Shown here piece after piece: positions 47,776 to 59,168 of a stretch of DNA of 64,000 bases. This DNA comes from Nicotiana tabacum (lineage: Eukaryota; Streptophyta; Magnoliopsida; Solanales; Solanaceae): positions 209,693,948 through 209,757,947 of the forward strand of contig NC_134082.1 of assembly GCF_000715075.1 (NCBI RefSeq). The letters are read 5' to 3'. Within the stretch, counting starts at the first letter, position 1. Each line of letters starts with the position of its first letter. A program made the translations under genes and the position numbers. The notes below the pieces were generated by a model. That model saw nothing but the letters and a program-made list of their open reading frames with translations. It was not told the origin of the DNA and made no database searches.

Positions 47776-48446
47776 TCACCAACAAGCCTACGCCTCTCAA
47801 AAGTCTCCCACTAAGTGAAGTCAGCTCCAGAAAACTGATAAGTAGTGAAAGCGACCCCGCTGGTCTCTAGAATACCTGCTGTACGAAGCATCTTCTAACA
47901 TTTATCCAAGAAACCCTGGGCATCTTCGCCCTCTACACCACTGAAAGTCGGAGGCTGAAGTCTACCAAACCTTTCCAACCTACGCTGCTCGTCCTCTAGC
48001 ATGGAAGGAACTACATAGTCTTGAGCAGCTGCAACCGGCTGGGCTGGATGTGCCCCCAGCGTCTGAAGTCCCTGCAAGACCTGCTCAGGTGTGCGGGTGC
48101 CGGTATTCTGATTGCCTCCCTTGGCCTGAGAAGTAGTTGCGACTATAAAAACTGAGACCACCTGAGCTAGGCCAGTGCAAACTGATAGAATCTGAGCCAA
48201 GGCCTCCTGAAAACCCGGAATCACAATGGGCACAGTTGGTGCCTGAGTTGGTGCTGCGGGAACATCCACAACTGGGACCTGATCCTGAACTGGGGCTGCT
48301 GGTGGATCTGCAGGTGTTGCCTTAGCTGCTGTGCAGGCCACACCTCTGCCCCTACCACGACCACGACCGCATCCTCGGCCTCTAATGTCCACAGCTGGTG
48401 GTACTGGTGGTTGTCCATCCTGGCCGGTAGCGTGTGTCCTCACCAT
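47776..48446 (-). pseudogene. Tekay-like gag N-terminal part, right of Ogre
   Basis: From the ATG at 48446: MVRTHATGQDGQ, an [12 protein letters not shown] basic region, a Pro/Ala linker and the start of the gag core, open for 183 codons to a TAG at about 47895 (probably CAG to TAG). It continues the gag broken at 15605: the two ends are adjacent positions of the intact gag, with GCACC/TCACC as insertion duplicate. This is the right half of the chromovirus that received the Ogre. Confidence 0.88.
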
Positions 48447-48646
48447 CTATGAGAGAATAGAATGACAGAAGTTTAGTACCCGGATCAACAAATTCGCACG
48501 ACAAGAATTTCAAGAATATGAAGATTTTCCTAAAGGTTTTGCAGTCTCTCGAAGATAAATACAGACGTCTCTGTGCCGATCCGCGAGACTCTACTTACCT
48601 GCTCATGACTCGTGAGACCTATGTAACCTAGGCTCTAATACCAACT
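48447..48646 (-). other. Tekay-like leader with PBS
   Basis: Leader between gag and LTR, with the complement of the initiator-Met primer site (TGGTATTAGAGCCTAGGTT) at about 48626-48644. Confidence 0.8.
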
Positions 48647-51284
48647 TGTCACGACCCTAAATCCGGACCCGGTCATGATTAATACCAACTTGTCACGACC
48701 CTAAACCCGGACCCGGTCATGATGGTACCTCTCGTGAAGACAAGGCCAGCCGACACATTTCCAATTCTATTTTAAGAAATTAAACAATGAGCATTAAGTA
48801 TTAAACATGATATAAATCCAAAAGTAAGCAGTGACAGTACAGTTGCGGAAGATAAACCTAACACAGCCCGATACCGGGGTGTCACTAGTCATGAGCATAT
48901 ATCAATACGCTACAAGTTTGAAATGCCTAATAAACTATTTCAGAATAACTGATAAAGAGATAGAAATGAGATAAAGGGGGAGAAACACGGGACTGCGGAC
49001 GCCAAACAGCTACATCGTGGACTCCGAAGCCTGTCGGGAACTCTCAACTCATGCTAACAGGATCAGCAACGCCTGAATCTGCACATGGGGTGCAGTGAGT
49101 AAAGTGAGTACTCCAACTCAGTGAGTAATAATCATAAATAAACGTCTGAGAGATATGAAAACACGTAAGGCACATTACAGGCTATAATGAAGCAGTAAAA
49201 CCAGTAGAAACAGTGATAATGTGTAAAGTCATTTTTAAATAGTTCAAACTTCATGAAATGCCGTTTTAACAATTAAGCAGGTAAATGATAGACAAATAAG
49301 ACAGATAAGCACATAAAGGATTGCCCCTCGGGCACAATGTCAACAATACCAGCCACTCGGGCTATATCTCACATCACAATGGGTACCCGCGCTCATTGAG
49401 GGTGTGCAGACTCCTGGAGGGGCCCCTTACAGCCCAAGCACAATATCAAGCCATCACGTGGCATCATCACTAGGCTCTCGACCTCATATCAACAAGCCAT
49501 CTCGTGGCATGTAAATCTCATGCCCTCGGCCTCATAATCATAATCAGTGTTTCCTCACAACATAGGTCCTCGGCCTTACTCAGTCAGAACCTCACAGCCA
49601 CTCGGGCAACAATAAAACATAGTGCTAGCCCAAAATATTATTTAAAACATCATTTAAGTGTTAAAGTAGAGTAAACTTGGTTGAGTTATGAAAAACAGTA
49701 GAATATAGCATGACTGAGTTCAAGTATAAAGTTAAAACAATGAGGAAATATCAATAAAAATCCTCTAAGGGTTTAAATAGTTGGCACGAGGCCCAAATAT
49801 GGTATTCCGCCCAAAACATGATGATAGCAAATAGTTTTCAGTCAAATACGAGGTAAAATAGTCATTCGGGACGGACTAAGTCACAATCCCAAATAGTGCA
49901 CGAGCTCACACTCGTTATCTAGCGTGTGTGTCACCTCAATATAGCACCACGATGTGTAAATCCGGGGTTTCATACCCTCAGAACATCATTTACAATCATT
50001 ACTCACCTCAATCCGTTCAAAATCTAGCCCGCGATGTCTTTGCCCTTCGAATCGGTCTCCACTCACGTCGAATCTAACCAAAATCAGAATCATGACGTCA
50101 AAATATGCTAAGGGAACGAAGCCCAAGCGAAAATAATCAATTTATAGCATAAATCCCGAAATTACCAAAACCTGACCCGTGGGCCCACGTCTCGAATTAG
50201 ATAAAATTCACATCAATAGATTTTAGATCCAAAATCCTTACCTCAATGAAGTTCTCTTGAAATCATTCTTCAAAACCATCCAAAAAGCTCAAAAGCCGAC
50301 TTAAAAATGGTGGAATAACTCAAAAATCGCGAAGGAAACAATTTATACTTTCTGGCCCAGGGATTTCGCATCTGTAGCCAAATTCCCGCTTCTGCGGTAC
50401 AGCTTCTACGGTCAAGACCACCACATCTACGGTCCTCACTTAAGTCACCAAAACCGCATCGGCGATGCATTGCCCGCACATGCGCCATCGCATGTGCGGC
50501 TCCTGAACCGCTTCTGCGGCTCCAGCCTAATTCCGCTTCTGTGACCAATCTTCCGCATTTGCAGCGTTGCACCTGCGGTCCCTAATCCTCAGCTGCGGAA
50601 AAAACAGAAACAACAAATCTGCAGCATTCACCAAACTCCCAATCTCTCCGTCAACCATTCGAAATAACCCCGAGGCCCCCAGGACCTCAACCAAAAATAC
50701 AAACTTAACCCATAACCTTATTCAAACTTGTACCAATCTTCAAAACACCTCAAACAACATCGAATCAACCAAAACACATCGAATTCAAGCCTAAGTCTTC
50801 CGAATTCCGCTTTTGATAAAAAACCCAACCAAACCACGTCCGAATGACTTGAAACTTTACAAACACACTCCAAATGACACCATGAAACTACTACAACTCT
50901 CGGAATTCCATTTCGACCCCTATATCAAAATCTCACCTATCACCCGGAAATCGCCAAAATACCAACTTCACCAATTCAAGCCTAAATCTACTCCGAACTT
51001 CCAAAACTCATTCCGATCACACTCCTAAGTCTCAAATCACCTTCCAAAGCTATGCAAACCATCAGAACTCACATTCGAGCCCTCTAATACATAAGTCAAC
51101 ATCCAGTTGACTTTTTCAACTTAAGCTTTCTCAAAAGAGACTAAGTGTCTCAAGCCTTATCAAATCCTTTCCGAACCTGAGCCAACTAACCCAATCACAC
51201 ATAAAACTGATAGACAAAGAAATAAGAAGCAAAAATGGGTAAAATAGAGTGGTAATTCATGAGACGACTGGCCGGGTCGTCACA
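48647..51284 (-). repeat. LTR-A copy 3 with a 44-bp end duplication
   Basis: Antisense LTR whose terminal 33 bases plus TAATACCAACT of the PBS are repeated in tandem (unit start at 48647 and again at 48691). It also has a deletion of about 190 bp at 50220 (AATAGAT joins TTTAGATCC). PBS on the left and PPT on the right, again a shared-LTR layout. Hairpin at 50474-50499. Confidence 0.88.
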
Positions 51285-51300
51285 TCCTCCCCAACTTAAA
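51285..51300 (-). promoter_or_regulatory. Polypurine tract, Tekay-like
   Basis: The complement reads TTTAAGTTGGGGAGGA(TG) before the LTR start TGTGACGACCC. Confidence 0.82.
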
Positions 51301-53709
51301 CTAATGTTCGTCCTCGAACGAGTCAAGAAACATACCTGAAGCCTCAAACATGTGAGGATATCTGCTCCGCATCTCTCGCTCAGTCTCCCAGGTAGCCTCC
51401 TCCACAGGCCGACCTTTCCACTGCACTTTCATTGAAGCTATATCCTTTGATCTCAATTTTCGAACCTGACGCTCCAAAATAACTGCTGGCTCCACATCAT
51501 AAGTCAAATCACCATCCAACTGAACTGTGTTGAAATCCAGAACATGAGACGGATCCCTTATATACTTCTAGAGCATAGAAACATGAAATACCAGATGCAC
51601 ACTCGAAAGGCCAAATAAACCAAGGACTCAATTTACCCTTCTTCCCAAATCTCATGACACCCTTCATGGGCGAAACCTTCAACAGAACCTTCTCTCCAAC
51701 CATGTAGGACACATCCTAGATCTTCCTGTCAGCATAACTCTTTTATCTCGACTGCGATGTACGAAGCCTCTCATGAATTACCTTCACCTTTTCTAAAACA
51801 TCCTACACCAAGCCTGTCCCCAATATCCTAGCGTCACTTGGCTCGAACCATCAACTGGAGATTTACACCGCCTCCCATACAAAGCCTCATATGGGGCCAT
51901 CTGAATACTTGACTGGTAGATGTTGTTATAAGCAAATTTTGTAAGCGGTAGAAACTGATCCCCTGACCCTCCGAAATCAATGACACAAGCACGCAGCATG
52001 TCCTCCAATATCTGAATAGTGTGCTCGGACTACCCATCCGTCTGAGGGTGAAAAGCTATGCTCAACTCAACCTGAGTACCCAACTCTCGCTGCATAGACC
52101 TCCAAAACTGTGAAGTAAACTGAGTGACCCTATCTGAAATGATGGAAACTGGGACACCATGCAAAAAAAATCTCCCGTATATAGATCTCTGCCAACCACT
52201 CTGAAGAATAAGTAGTACACACAGGAATGAAGTGCGCGGACTTGGTCAACCGATCCACAATCACCCAAATAGCATCGAACTTCTTCAAAGTCCATGGAAG
52301 TCCAACTACAAAGTCAATAATGACCCTCTCCCACTTGCACTCTAGAATATCCATCCGTTTTAGCAAACCACCCGGTCTCTGATGCTCATATTTCACCTGC
52401 TGACAATTGAGACACCGAGCTACAAATCCTACAATGTCTTTGTTAATTCTTATCCACCAATAATGCTGCCTCAAATCTTGATACATATTTGCGGCACCCG
52501 AATGAATGGAATACCGCGAGCTTTGGGCCTCTTCCAGAATCAACTCCCGAAGCCCATTTATATTAGGCACACAAATCGGGCCCTGCATCCTCAACACCCC
52601 ATCATCATCAATAGTCACATCTCTAGCATCATCGTGCTGAACTCTGTCCTTAAGGACAAGCAAATGCGGATCATCATACCGGCACTCTCTGATGCGATCA
52701 TATAAGGAAGACCGAGAAACTACACAAGCTAATACCCGACTAGGCTTCGAAATATTCAACCTCACAAACCGATTGGCTAAGGCCTGAACATCAACTGCAA
52801 GAGGTCTCTCCCCAACTAGAATGTATGCCAAACTCCCCATACTCATCGCCTTTCGGCTCAAAGCATCGACCACCACATTGGCCTTCCCCGAGTGGTACAA
52901 TATAGTGATATCATAATCCTTTAGCAACTCCAACCATCTCCGCTGCCTCAAATTAAGATCCTTCTGCTTGAACAAGTGCTGGAGGCTACGATGATCAGTA
53001 AACACCTCACAAGACACACCATACAAGTAATGCCTCCAAATCTTCAATGCGTGAACTATGGCAGCCAACTCCAAATCATGAATGGGGTAGTTCTTCTCAT
53101 GGGGCTTCAACTGACGAGAAGCATAAGCAATAACTCTACCCTCTTGCATCAATACACAACCAATACCAACTCTTGAAGCATCACAATACACGGTATATGA
53201 ACTTGAAGCTGATGGCAAAACTAACATTGGAGTTGTGATCAAGGCTGTCTTAAGCTTCTGAAAGCTCTCTTCACACTTATCCGACCATACAAATGAAGCA
53301 CCCTTCTGATTCAACTTGGTCAAGGGCAATGCGATAGATGAGAATCCCTGAACAAACCGGAGATAATAGCCTGCCAAACCAGAAAACTACAAATCTCTGT
53401 GGCTAAGGACGGTCTAGGATAACTCTGAACCGCCTCTATCTTCTTCGGATCAACTTGGATACCCCCACTGGACACTACGTGCCCCAAGAAAGCCACCGAA
53501 TTGAGCTAGAACTCACACTTGGAGAATTTTGCATATAGCTTCTTCTCCCTCAATCTCTGCAACACAACTCTTAAATACTCAGCGTGCTCCTCTTAACTAT
53601 GCGAATATACCAGAATATCATCAATGAAGACTATGACAAATGAGTCGAGATAAGGCTGGAACATGTTGTTCATCAAATGCATGAATGCTGCTGGGGCATT
53701 AGTCATCCC
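51301..53709 (-). pseudogene. Tekay-like pol with intact chromodomain segment
   Basis: Antisense pol. The longest open piece (53377-52130, 415 codons) covers the end of RT ([11 protein letters not shown]), RNase H ([26 protein letters not shown]), the integrase zinc region ([25 protein letters not shown]) and the first part of the catalytic core. The rest of the core (FHPQTDG, then a stop, then AYNNIYQSSIQMAPYEALYGRRC) and GEKVLLKVSPMKGV follow. A C-terminal chromodomain (51519-51301) shows VEPAVILERQVRKLRSKDIAS and the KVQWKGRPVEEATWE core. Chromodomains steer such elements to particular chromatin. The RT fingers and protease are lost: RT joins gag directly at about 53709. Confidence 0.9.
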
Positions 53710-53814
53710 ACCTCTGCCCCTACCACGACCACGACCACATCCTCGGCCTTTAGTGTCCACAGTTGGTGGTACTGGTGGTTGTCCATCCTAGCTGGTAGCG
53801 CGTGTCCTCACCAT
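53710..53814 (-). pseudogene. Tekay-like gag N-terminal stub
   Basis: Only about 35 codons from the gag ATG (53814) including the RGRG-rich basic stretch, fused to RT at about 53709. The deletion removed the rest of gag, protease and the N-terminal RT. Confidence 0.85.
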
Positions 53815-54015
53815 CTATGAGAGAATAGAATGATAGAAGTTTAGTACCCGGATCAACAAATTCGCACGACAAGAATTTCAAGAATATGAAGATTTTACTA
53901 AAGGTATTGAAGTATCTCAAAGATAAATACAGACGTCTCTGTACCGATCCGTGAGACTCTACTTAACCTGCTCATGACTCGTGAGACCTATGTAACCTAA
54001 GCTCTAATACCAACT
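53815..54015 (-). other. Tekay-like leader with PBS
   Basis: Leader like those at 18859 and 48447; the primer-site complement lies at about 53995-54013. Confidence 0.8.
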
Positions 54016-56810
54016 TGTCACGACCCTAAACCCGGACCCGGTCATGATGGCGCCTCTCGTGAAGACAAGGCCAGCCGACACATTTCCAATTCTATTTTAA
54101 GAAATTAAACAATGATTATTAAGTCTTAAACATGATATAAATCCAAAAGTAAGCAGTGACAATATAGTTGCGGAAGATAAACCTAACACAGCCCGATACC
54201 GGGGTGTCACTAGTCATGAGTATATATCAATACGCTACAAGTTTTAAATGCCTACTAAACTATTTCAGAATAACTGATAAAGAGATAGAAATGAGATAAC
54301 GGGGGAGAAACACGGGACTGCGGACGCCAAGCAGCTACTTCGTGGACTCCAAAGCCTACCGGGAACTCTCAACTCATGCTAACATGATCAGCAACGCCTG
54401 AATCTGCACATGGGGTGCAGTGAGTAAAGTGAGTACTCCAACTTAGTGAATAATAATCATAAATAAACGACTGAGAGATATGAAAACACGTAAGGCACAT
54501 TATAGGCTATAATGAAGCAGTAAAACCAGTAGAAACAGTGAAACAGTGATAATGTGTAAAGTCATTTTTAAACAGTTCAAACTTCATGAAATGCCTTTTT
54601 AACAATTAAGCAGGTAAATGATAGACAAATAAGATAGATAAGCACATAAAGGATTGCCCCTCAGGCACAATGTCAACAATACCAGCCCCTCGGGCTATAT
54701 CTCACATCACAATGGGTACCCGCGCTCATTGAGGGTGTGCAGACTCCTGGAGGGGCCCCTTACGGCCCAAGCACAATATCAAGCCATCTCGTGGCGTCAT
54801 CACTAGGCTCTCGGCCTCATATCAACAAGCTATCTCGTGGCATGTAAATCTCATGCCCTCGGCCTCATAATCATAATCAGTGTTTCTCACAACATAGGTC
54901 CTCGACCTTACTCAGTTAGAACCTCACAGCCACTCGGGCAACAATAAAACATAGTGCTCAGCCCAAAATATCATTTAAAACATCATTTAAGTGTTAAAGC
55001 AGAGTAAACTTGGTTGAGTTATGAAAAACAGTAGAATATAGCATGACTGAGTTCAAGTATAATGTCAAAACAATAAGGAAATATCAATAAAAATCCCCTA
55101 AGGGTTCAAATAGTTGGCACGAGGCCCAAATATGGCATTCCGCCCAAAACATGATGATAGCAAATAGTTTTCAGTCAAATACGCGGTAAAATAGTCATTC
55201 GAAATGGACTAAGTCACAACTCCCAATAGTGCACAATGCCACGCTCGTCATCTAGCCTGTGCGCCACCTCAATATTGCATCACAATGTATAAATTCGGGG
55301 TTTCATACCTTAAGGACATCATTTATAATCATTACTCACCTCAATCCGGTCTAAATCTAGCCCGCGACACCTTTACCTCTCGAATCGGCCTCCACTCGCG
55401 TTGAATCTAACCAAAATCAGAATCACGACGTCAAAATATGCTATAGGAATGAAGCCCAAGCAAAAATAATCAATTTATACCATAAATCCCGAAATTACCA
55501 AAACCCGACCCCCGAGACCATGTCTCGAAATTTGATAAAATTAACATCAATAGATTTCTCATCTCCCCACGAGTTCATGCATATCAAAATTACCAAAATC
55601 CGACCACAAATGGTCCCTCAAATCCTCGAGTCTAGGTCTCCAATACCAAGCCCTAGTTTCCCCAATTTTAACCCTTAAATTCCATTACTTATAGCTTTAA
55701 TCCATAAAATAATACCTTAGGAACGAGTTTTAGGTCCAAAATCCTTACCTCAATGAAGTTCCCTTGAAATCCTTCTTCAAAATCTTCCAAAAAGCTCCAA
55801 AGCCGACTTAAAAATGGTGGAATAGCTCAAAAATCGCGAAGGAAGCAATGTATACTTTCTGGCACAGAGATTTCGCATTTGCGTCCATATTCCCGCTTCT
55901 GTGGTACTGCTTTTGCGGTCAAGACCATCGCATATGCGGTCCTCACTTAAGTCACCAAAACCGCATCTGCGATGCATTGCCCGCACCTGCGCCATCACAG
56001 GTGCGGCTCCTGAACTGCTTCTGCAACTCTAGCCTTACCAACCTAAATCTACTTCTGCGACCAATCTTCCGCATTTGTGGCGTCACACCTGCGGTCCCCA
56101 ATCCGCAGGTACAGAAATAACAGAAACAACAAATCTGCAGCATTCACCAAACTCCCAATCTCTCCGTCAACCATCCGAAATCACCCCGTGGCTTCCAGGA
56201 CCTCAACCAAAAATACAAACATAACCCATAACCTTAATCAAACTTGTACCAATCTTCAAAATACCTCATACAACATCGAATCAACCAAAACACATCGGAT
56301 TCAAGCCTAAGTGTCCAAAAATTTTTGAATTCCGCTTTTGATAAAAAAACCTAACCAAACCATGTCTGAATGATCTGAAAAATTGCACACACATCCCAAA
56401 TGACACCACAGAACTACAACAACTCTCGGAATTCCATTTCGATCTCTATATCAAAATCTCACCTATCAACCGGAAATCGCCAAAATACCAACTTCGCCAA
56501 TTCAAGCATAAATCTACTCCGAACGTCCAAAACTCATTCCGATCACGCTCCTAAGTCTCAAATCACCTTTCAAAGCTATCAGAACCATCAGAACTCACAT
56601 CTGATCTCTCTAACACATAAGTCAATATCCGATTGACTTTTCCAACTTAGGTTTCCTTAAAAGAGACTAAGTGTCTCAAACCTTACCAAATCCTTTCCGA
56701 ACCCGAGCCAACCAACCTGATCACACATAGAACTGATAGACAAAGTAATAAGAAGTAGAAATGGGAAAAACGGAGTGGTAACTCATGAGACGACTGGTCG
56801 GGTCGTCACA
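54016..56810 (-). repeat. LTR-A copy 4, outermost right LTR
   Basis: A 2795-bp antisense LTR from TGTCACGACCC to GGGTCGTCACA. It is the right end of the nested block, followed by the ATTGG target repeat (56811-56815). It has more private changes than the other copies, including the compensated hairpin at 55981-56006. Confidence 0.9.
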
Positions 56811-56824
56811 ATTGGGTATCAACA
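56811..56824 (-). repeat. First bases of LTR-C beyond the nested block
   Basis: The complement reads TGTTGATACCCAAT, the start of a Tat-type LTR. It joins 12717 when the block is removed. Confidence 0.78.
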
Positions 56825-56842
56825 GTTGCCCCTCTTTGACCG
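56825..56842 (-). promoter_or_regulatory. Polypurine tract of element C
   Basis: The complement reads CGGTCAAAGAGGGGCAAC, nearly the same as the Ogre B tract at 29385, directly before LTR-C. Confidence 0.78.
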
Positions 56843-57072
56843 AAAATAATGAAAGAGTTTTCGGGCAAAGAAATTGATGTAATAGCAAATTTTGTCCTGG
56901 CCAACAAATATTCCCTTGAAAGGATAAGGATGATATCTGTTGGAAAAAATTATGGAGTGGAATAAATTCGATCGAATGTCCTATTATAAGGTGGAGATGG
57001 CTAAGGAAGGATCGAAATGATTTTCGAAATGAAAGGTCTTTCAAAAGGTTTCAGCCGAATTTCGGTTTTTGA

Positions 57073-57124
57073 GTTGCATACATATCTCGGGCTTTACGAG
57101 AATCAGGCCATATTTAGTTCGAAT
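57073..57124 (-). other. Structured spacer motif, element C near PPT
   Basis: In sense: CGAACTAAATATGGCCTGATTC, stem TCTCG/CGAGA, then GATATGTATGC. The inner stem is perfect; the outer stem has decayed. Confidence 0.65.
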
Positions 57125-57532
57125 GGATAGAATTTATAGTTGATGCTGATTTTAAAACTGCCCAGTATCGAATTATGATGAAACTAGGTATTTGAGATAA
57201 ATGAAGATGACATCGTTTGAATAAAATTGCGTGGATATAAGACTTAAGATGGACACAACCAGACTTAAGTGAATTTGAATTACCCATATATCCACAGATT
57301 TGCAAGAATATAGTTGGGAGTAGATCTTTGACCGCTTGCTAACTAGCTTAACTCCATCTTCAGCAGTTGCCCCAGTTCACTGCTTAGATATGATTCCACA
57401 TTGAACTATAATTCCTGCAAAGCTTGACATGCTAGATAAATCAATTAGAAATAAAATATTAAAATGCTATGTGCTAAAATAATCTTATAAAAATTTTTAT
57501 TATAGTAAAAAATAACTGAGTCATAAACAAAA

Positions 57533-57538
<6 letters not shown>

Positions 57539-57592
<54 letters not shown>
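57539..57592. repeat. (TAA)n microsatellite
   Basis: About 18 TAA units. Confidence 0.95.
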
Positions 57593-57594
<2 letters not shown>

Positions 57595-57859
57595 TGTTGA
57601 GGCGAGATAGCTCAAATTTAGATTGAATGATGAGGAGACAATTTTTCATATCCAAAAGTCAATGAAACAACCACGTGACTATGGTGTAATATCCGTAGCT
57701 GATGTGGTGGATGATGATGACATGGAAGATATATGCATGGAAGAAGCCACTTGGGTCGAAATAAATTGATGTTATGTTTGAAGGAGGATTAGCATGTATG
57801 TCCTATTTGATGGCGGACAACCATGATATGTTTCTATTTAATGGTGAAAGATCTCGATA

Positions 57860-58395
57860 TGTCCAATTTGAAGGCGGACGACCCCGATCTCTTCTGTTTG
57901 AAGGTGGGTAACCCAAAATATCCTATTTGAGGGCGGAGGGACCCAATATATCCTATTTGATAGCGGATAGACCCGATATATCCTATTTGAGGGCGGATAG
58001 ACCCGATATATTCTATTCGAGGGCGGATAGACCCGATATATCCTATTCGACGACGGATGGACCCGATATATCCTATTCGAGGGCGGATGAACCCCAAAAA
58101 TCCTATTTGAGGGCGGATGAACCTCATATATCCTATTTGAGGGCGGATAGACCCGATATATCCTATTTGAGGGCGAATAGACCCAACATATCCTATTTGA
58201 GGATGGATGGACCCGATATATTTTATTTGAGGGCGGATAGACCCGATATATCTTATTTGAGGGTAGATAGATCCGATATATCCTATTTGAGGAAGGATGA
58301 ACTCGATATATCCTATTTGAGAGTGGATAGACCCGATATATCCTATTTGAGGGCAGATAGACCCGACATGTCCTATTTGAAAGTGGACAAGCCTG
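57860..58395. repeat. 30-bp tandem repeat array in element C 3' UTR
   Basis: About 18 units of 30 bp, each with a GATAGACCCGATATATCC-type core followed by TATTTGAGGGCG. The period is a multiple of three, so it stays open in several frames on both strands and produces repeat ORFs (216 and 249 codons minus, 175 plus). I read these as by-products of the array, not genes. Confidence 0.95.
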
Positions 58396-59037
58396 GCATA
58401 TGGTGCTTGATTTGTAATTGTAAATATTGGTGTGATACGATGCAAAGAGCTTGATATGGTACAGAAAGCTTGATGTGGTGCCACAGTTATAATAACGATA
58501 TTCAGGATGCGATGAAAAGAGCTTGGTGTAGTAGCAGATATCCATGGTGCGGAGAGCTTGGTGCAATGTCTTTACAGTAGTGAACATTCATGTTGGGGTG
58601 CCAAAGATTTGGGAATTTACATGCTAAAGTTTATTATTAGTAAATTCCTGCATTCAAAGAAAATTATAGGTTTCAAAGTATGATTTGCGTTGACTCGGCT
58701 TGATTCATTTCTTCATCTTGCAACTTCTGACTTGATGCTGAGTTTCTAAAATAGTGTGCAATATCATTCAAGAATAGATAAAGGTTTCCCCTGCATTACT
58801 CAAAGAGAGTTGTTAGTATAAAACAAAATGGTTGCCTTGCATGGAACATCAAAGTTTTGGCATTGAATCTGCAACTATATTTCTAATGGCATTTCAAACT
58901 TGCTGATGCAAAGATGACTAGAATTTAGCTTGAAAATCTGACTTTTGCCGAATAATGGGAATCCTTCTACGAAATCTGCCCCGGTTTTGGCGTTTGGGGG
59001 AGCTAAAAATTTTATTATATTGAGACCAAATCCATAG

Positions 59038-59087
59038 GGCTATCTACATATCCCCTCATAAATGGGAATCAGGTCAAAACGTCGTTC
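59038..59087 (-). other. Structured spacer motif, element C after gag
   Basis: In sense: GAACGACG, GACCTGATTCCC, loop, GGGGATATGTAG. Inner TCCC/GGGA stem kept; outer stem partial. Confidence 0.6.
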
Positions 59088-59168
59088 ATTACAAAAATCT
59101 CAGAAGAATTGCAAAAGAGTAGTACTAAGGATGGGCGGGTGGAGAATGGTTGCGATATGACATCATTC

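Larger units (their letters stand above)
12713..56815 (-). mobile_element. Nested retrotransposon block flanked by ATTGG
   Basis: The block 12718-56810 starts with TGTCACGAC (the terminal bases of LTR-A, antisense) and ends with GGGTCGTCACA (the complement of the LTR-A start). It is bracketed by the 5-bp repeat ATTGG at 12713-12717 and 56811-56815. The simplest reading is one chromovirus insertion into LTR-C, later enlarged by the Ogre insertion and by recombination to four A LTRs and several internal fragments. The matching flanks also argue that the two ends of the block belong together in the real chromosome. Confidence 0.8.
56843..59168 (-). other. Element C 3' untranslated region
   Basis: Between gag and PPT there is no pol gene. 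It holds two hairpin motif copies (57073-57124 and 59038-59087), a (TAA)n microsatellite (57539-57592), the 30-bp repeat array (57860-58395) and a TCTGCCCCGGTTTTGG block near 58975 that also occurs in the Ogre B 3' UTR (about 30578). Confidence 0.7.

Noticed and set aside
57860..58395. CRISPR-like regular repeats
   Set aside because: Units are contiguous with no unique spacers, and the setting is a plant retroelement 3' UTR. The same applies to 30015-30500.
57834..58587. Long minus- and plus-strand ORFs of 175-249 codons
   Set aside because: They are produced by a 30-bp tandem repeat whose length is divisible by three; the same region is open in several frames on both strands and has no start or codon signature.
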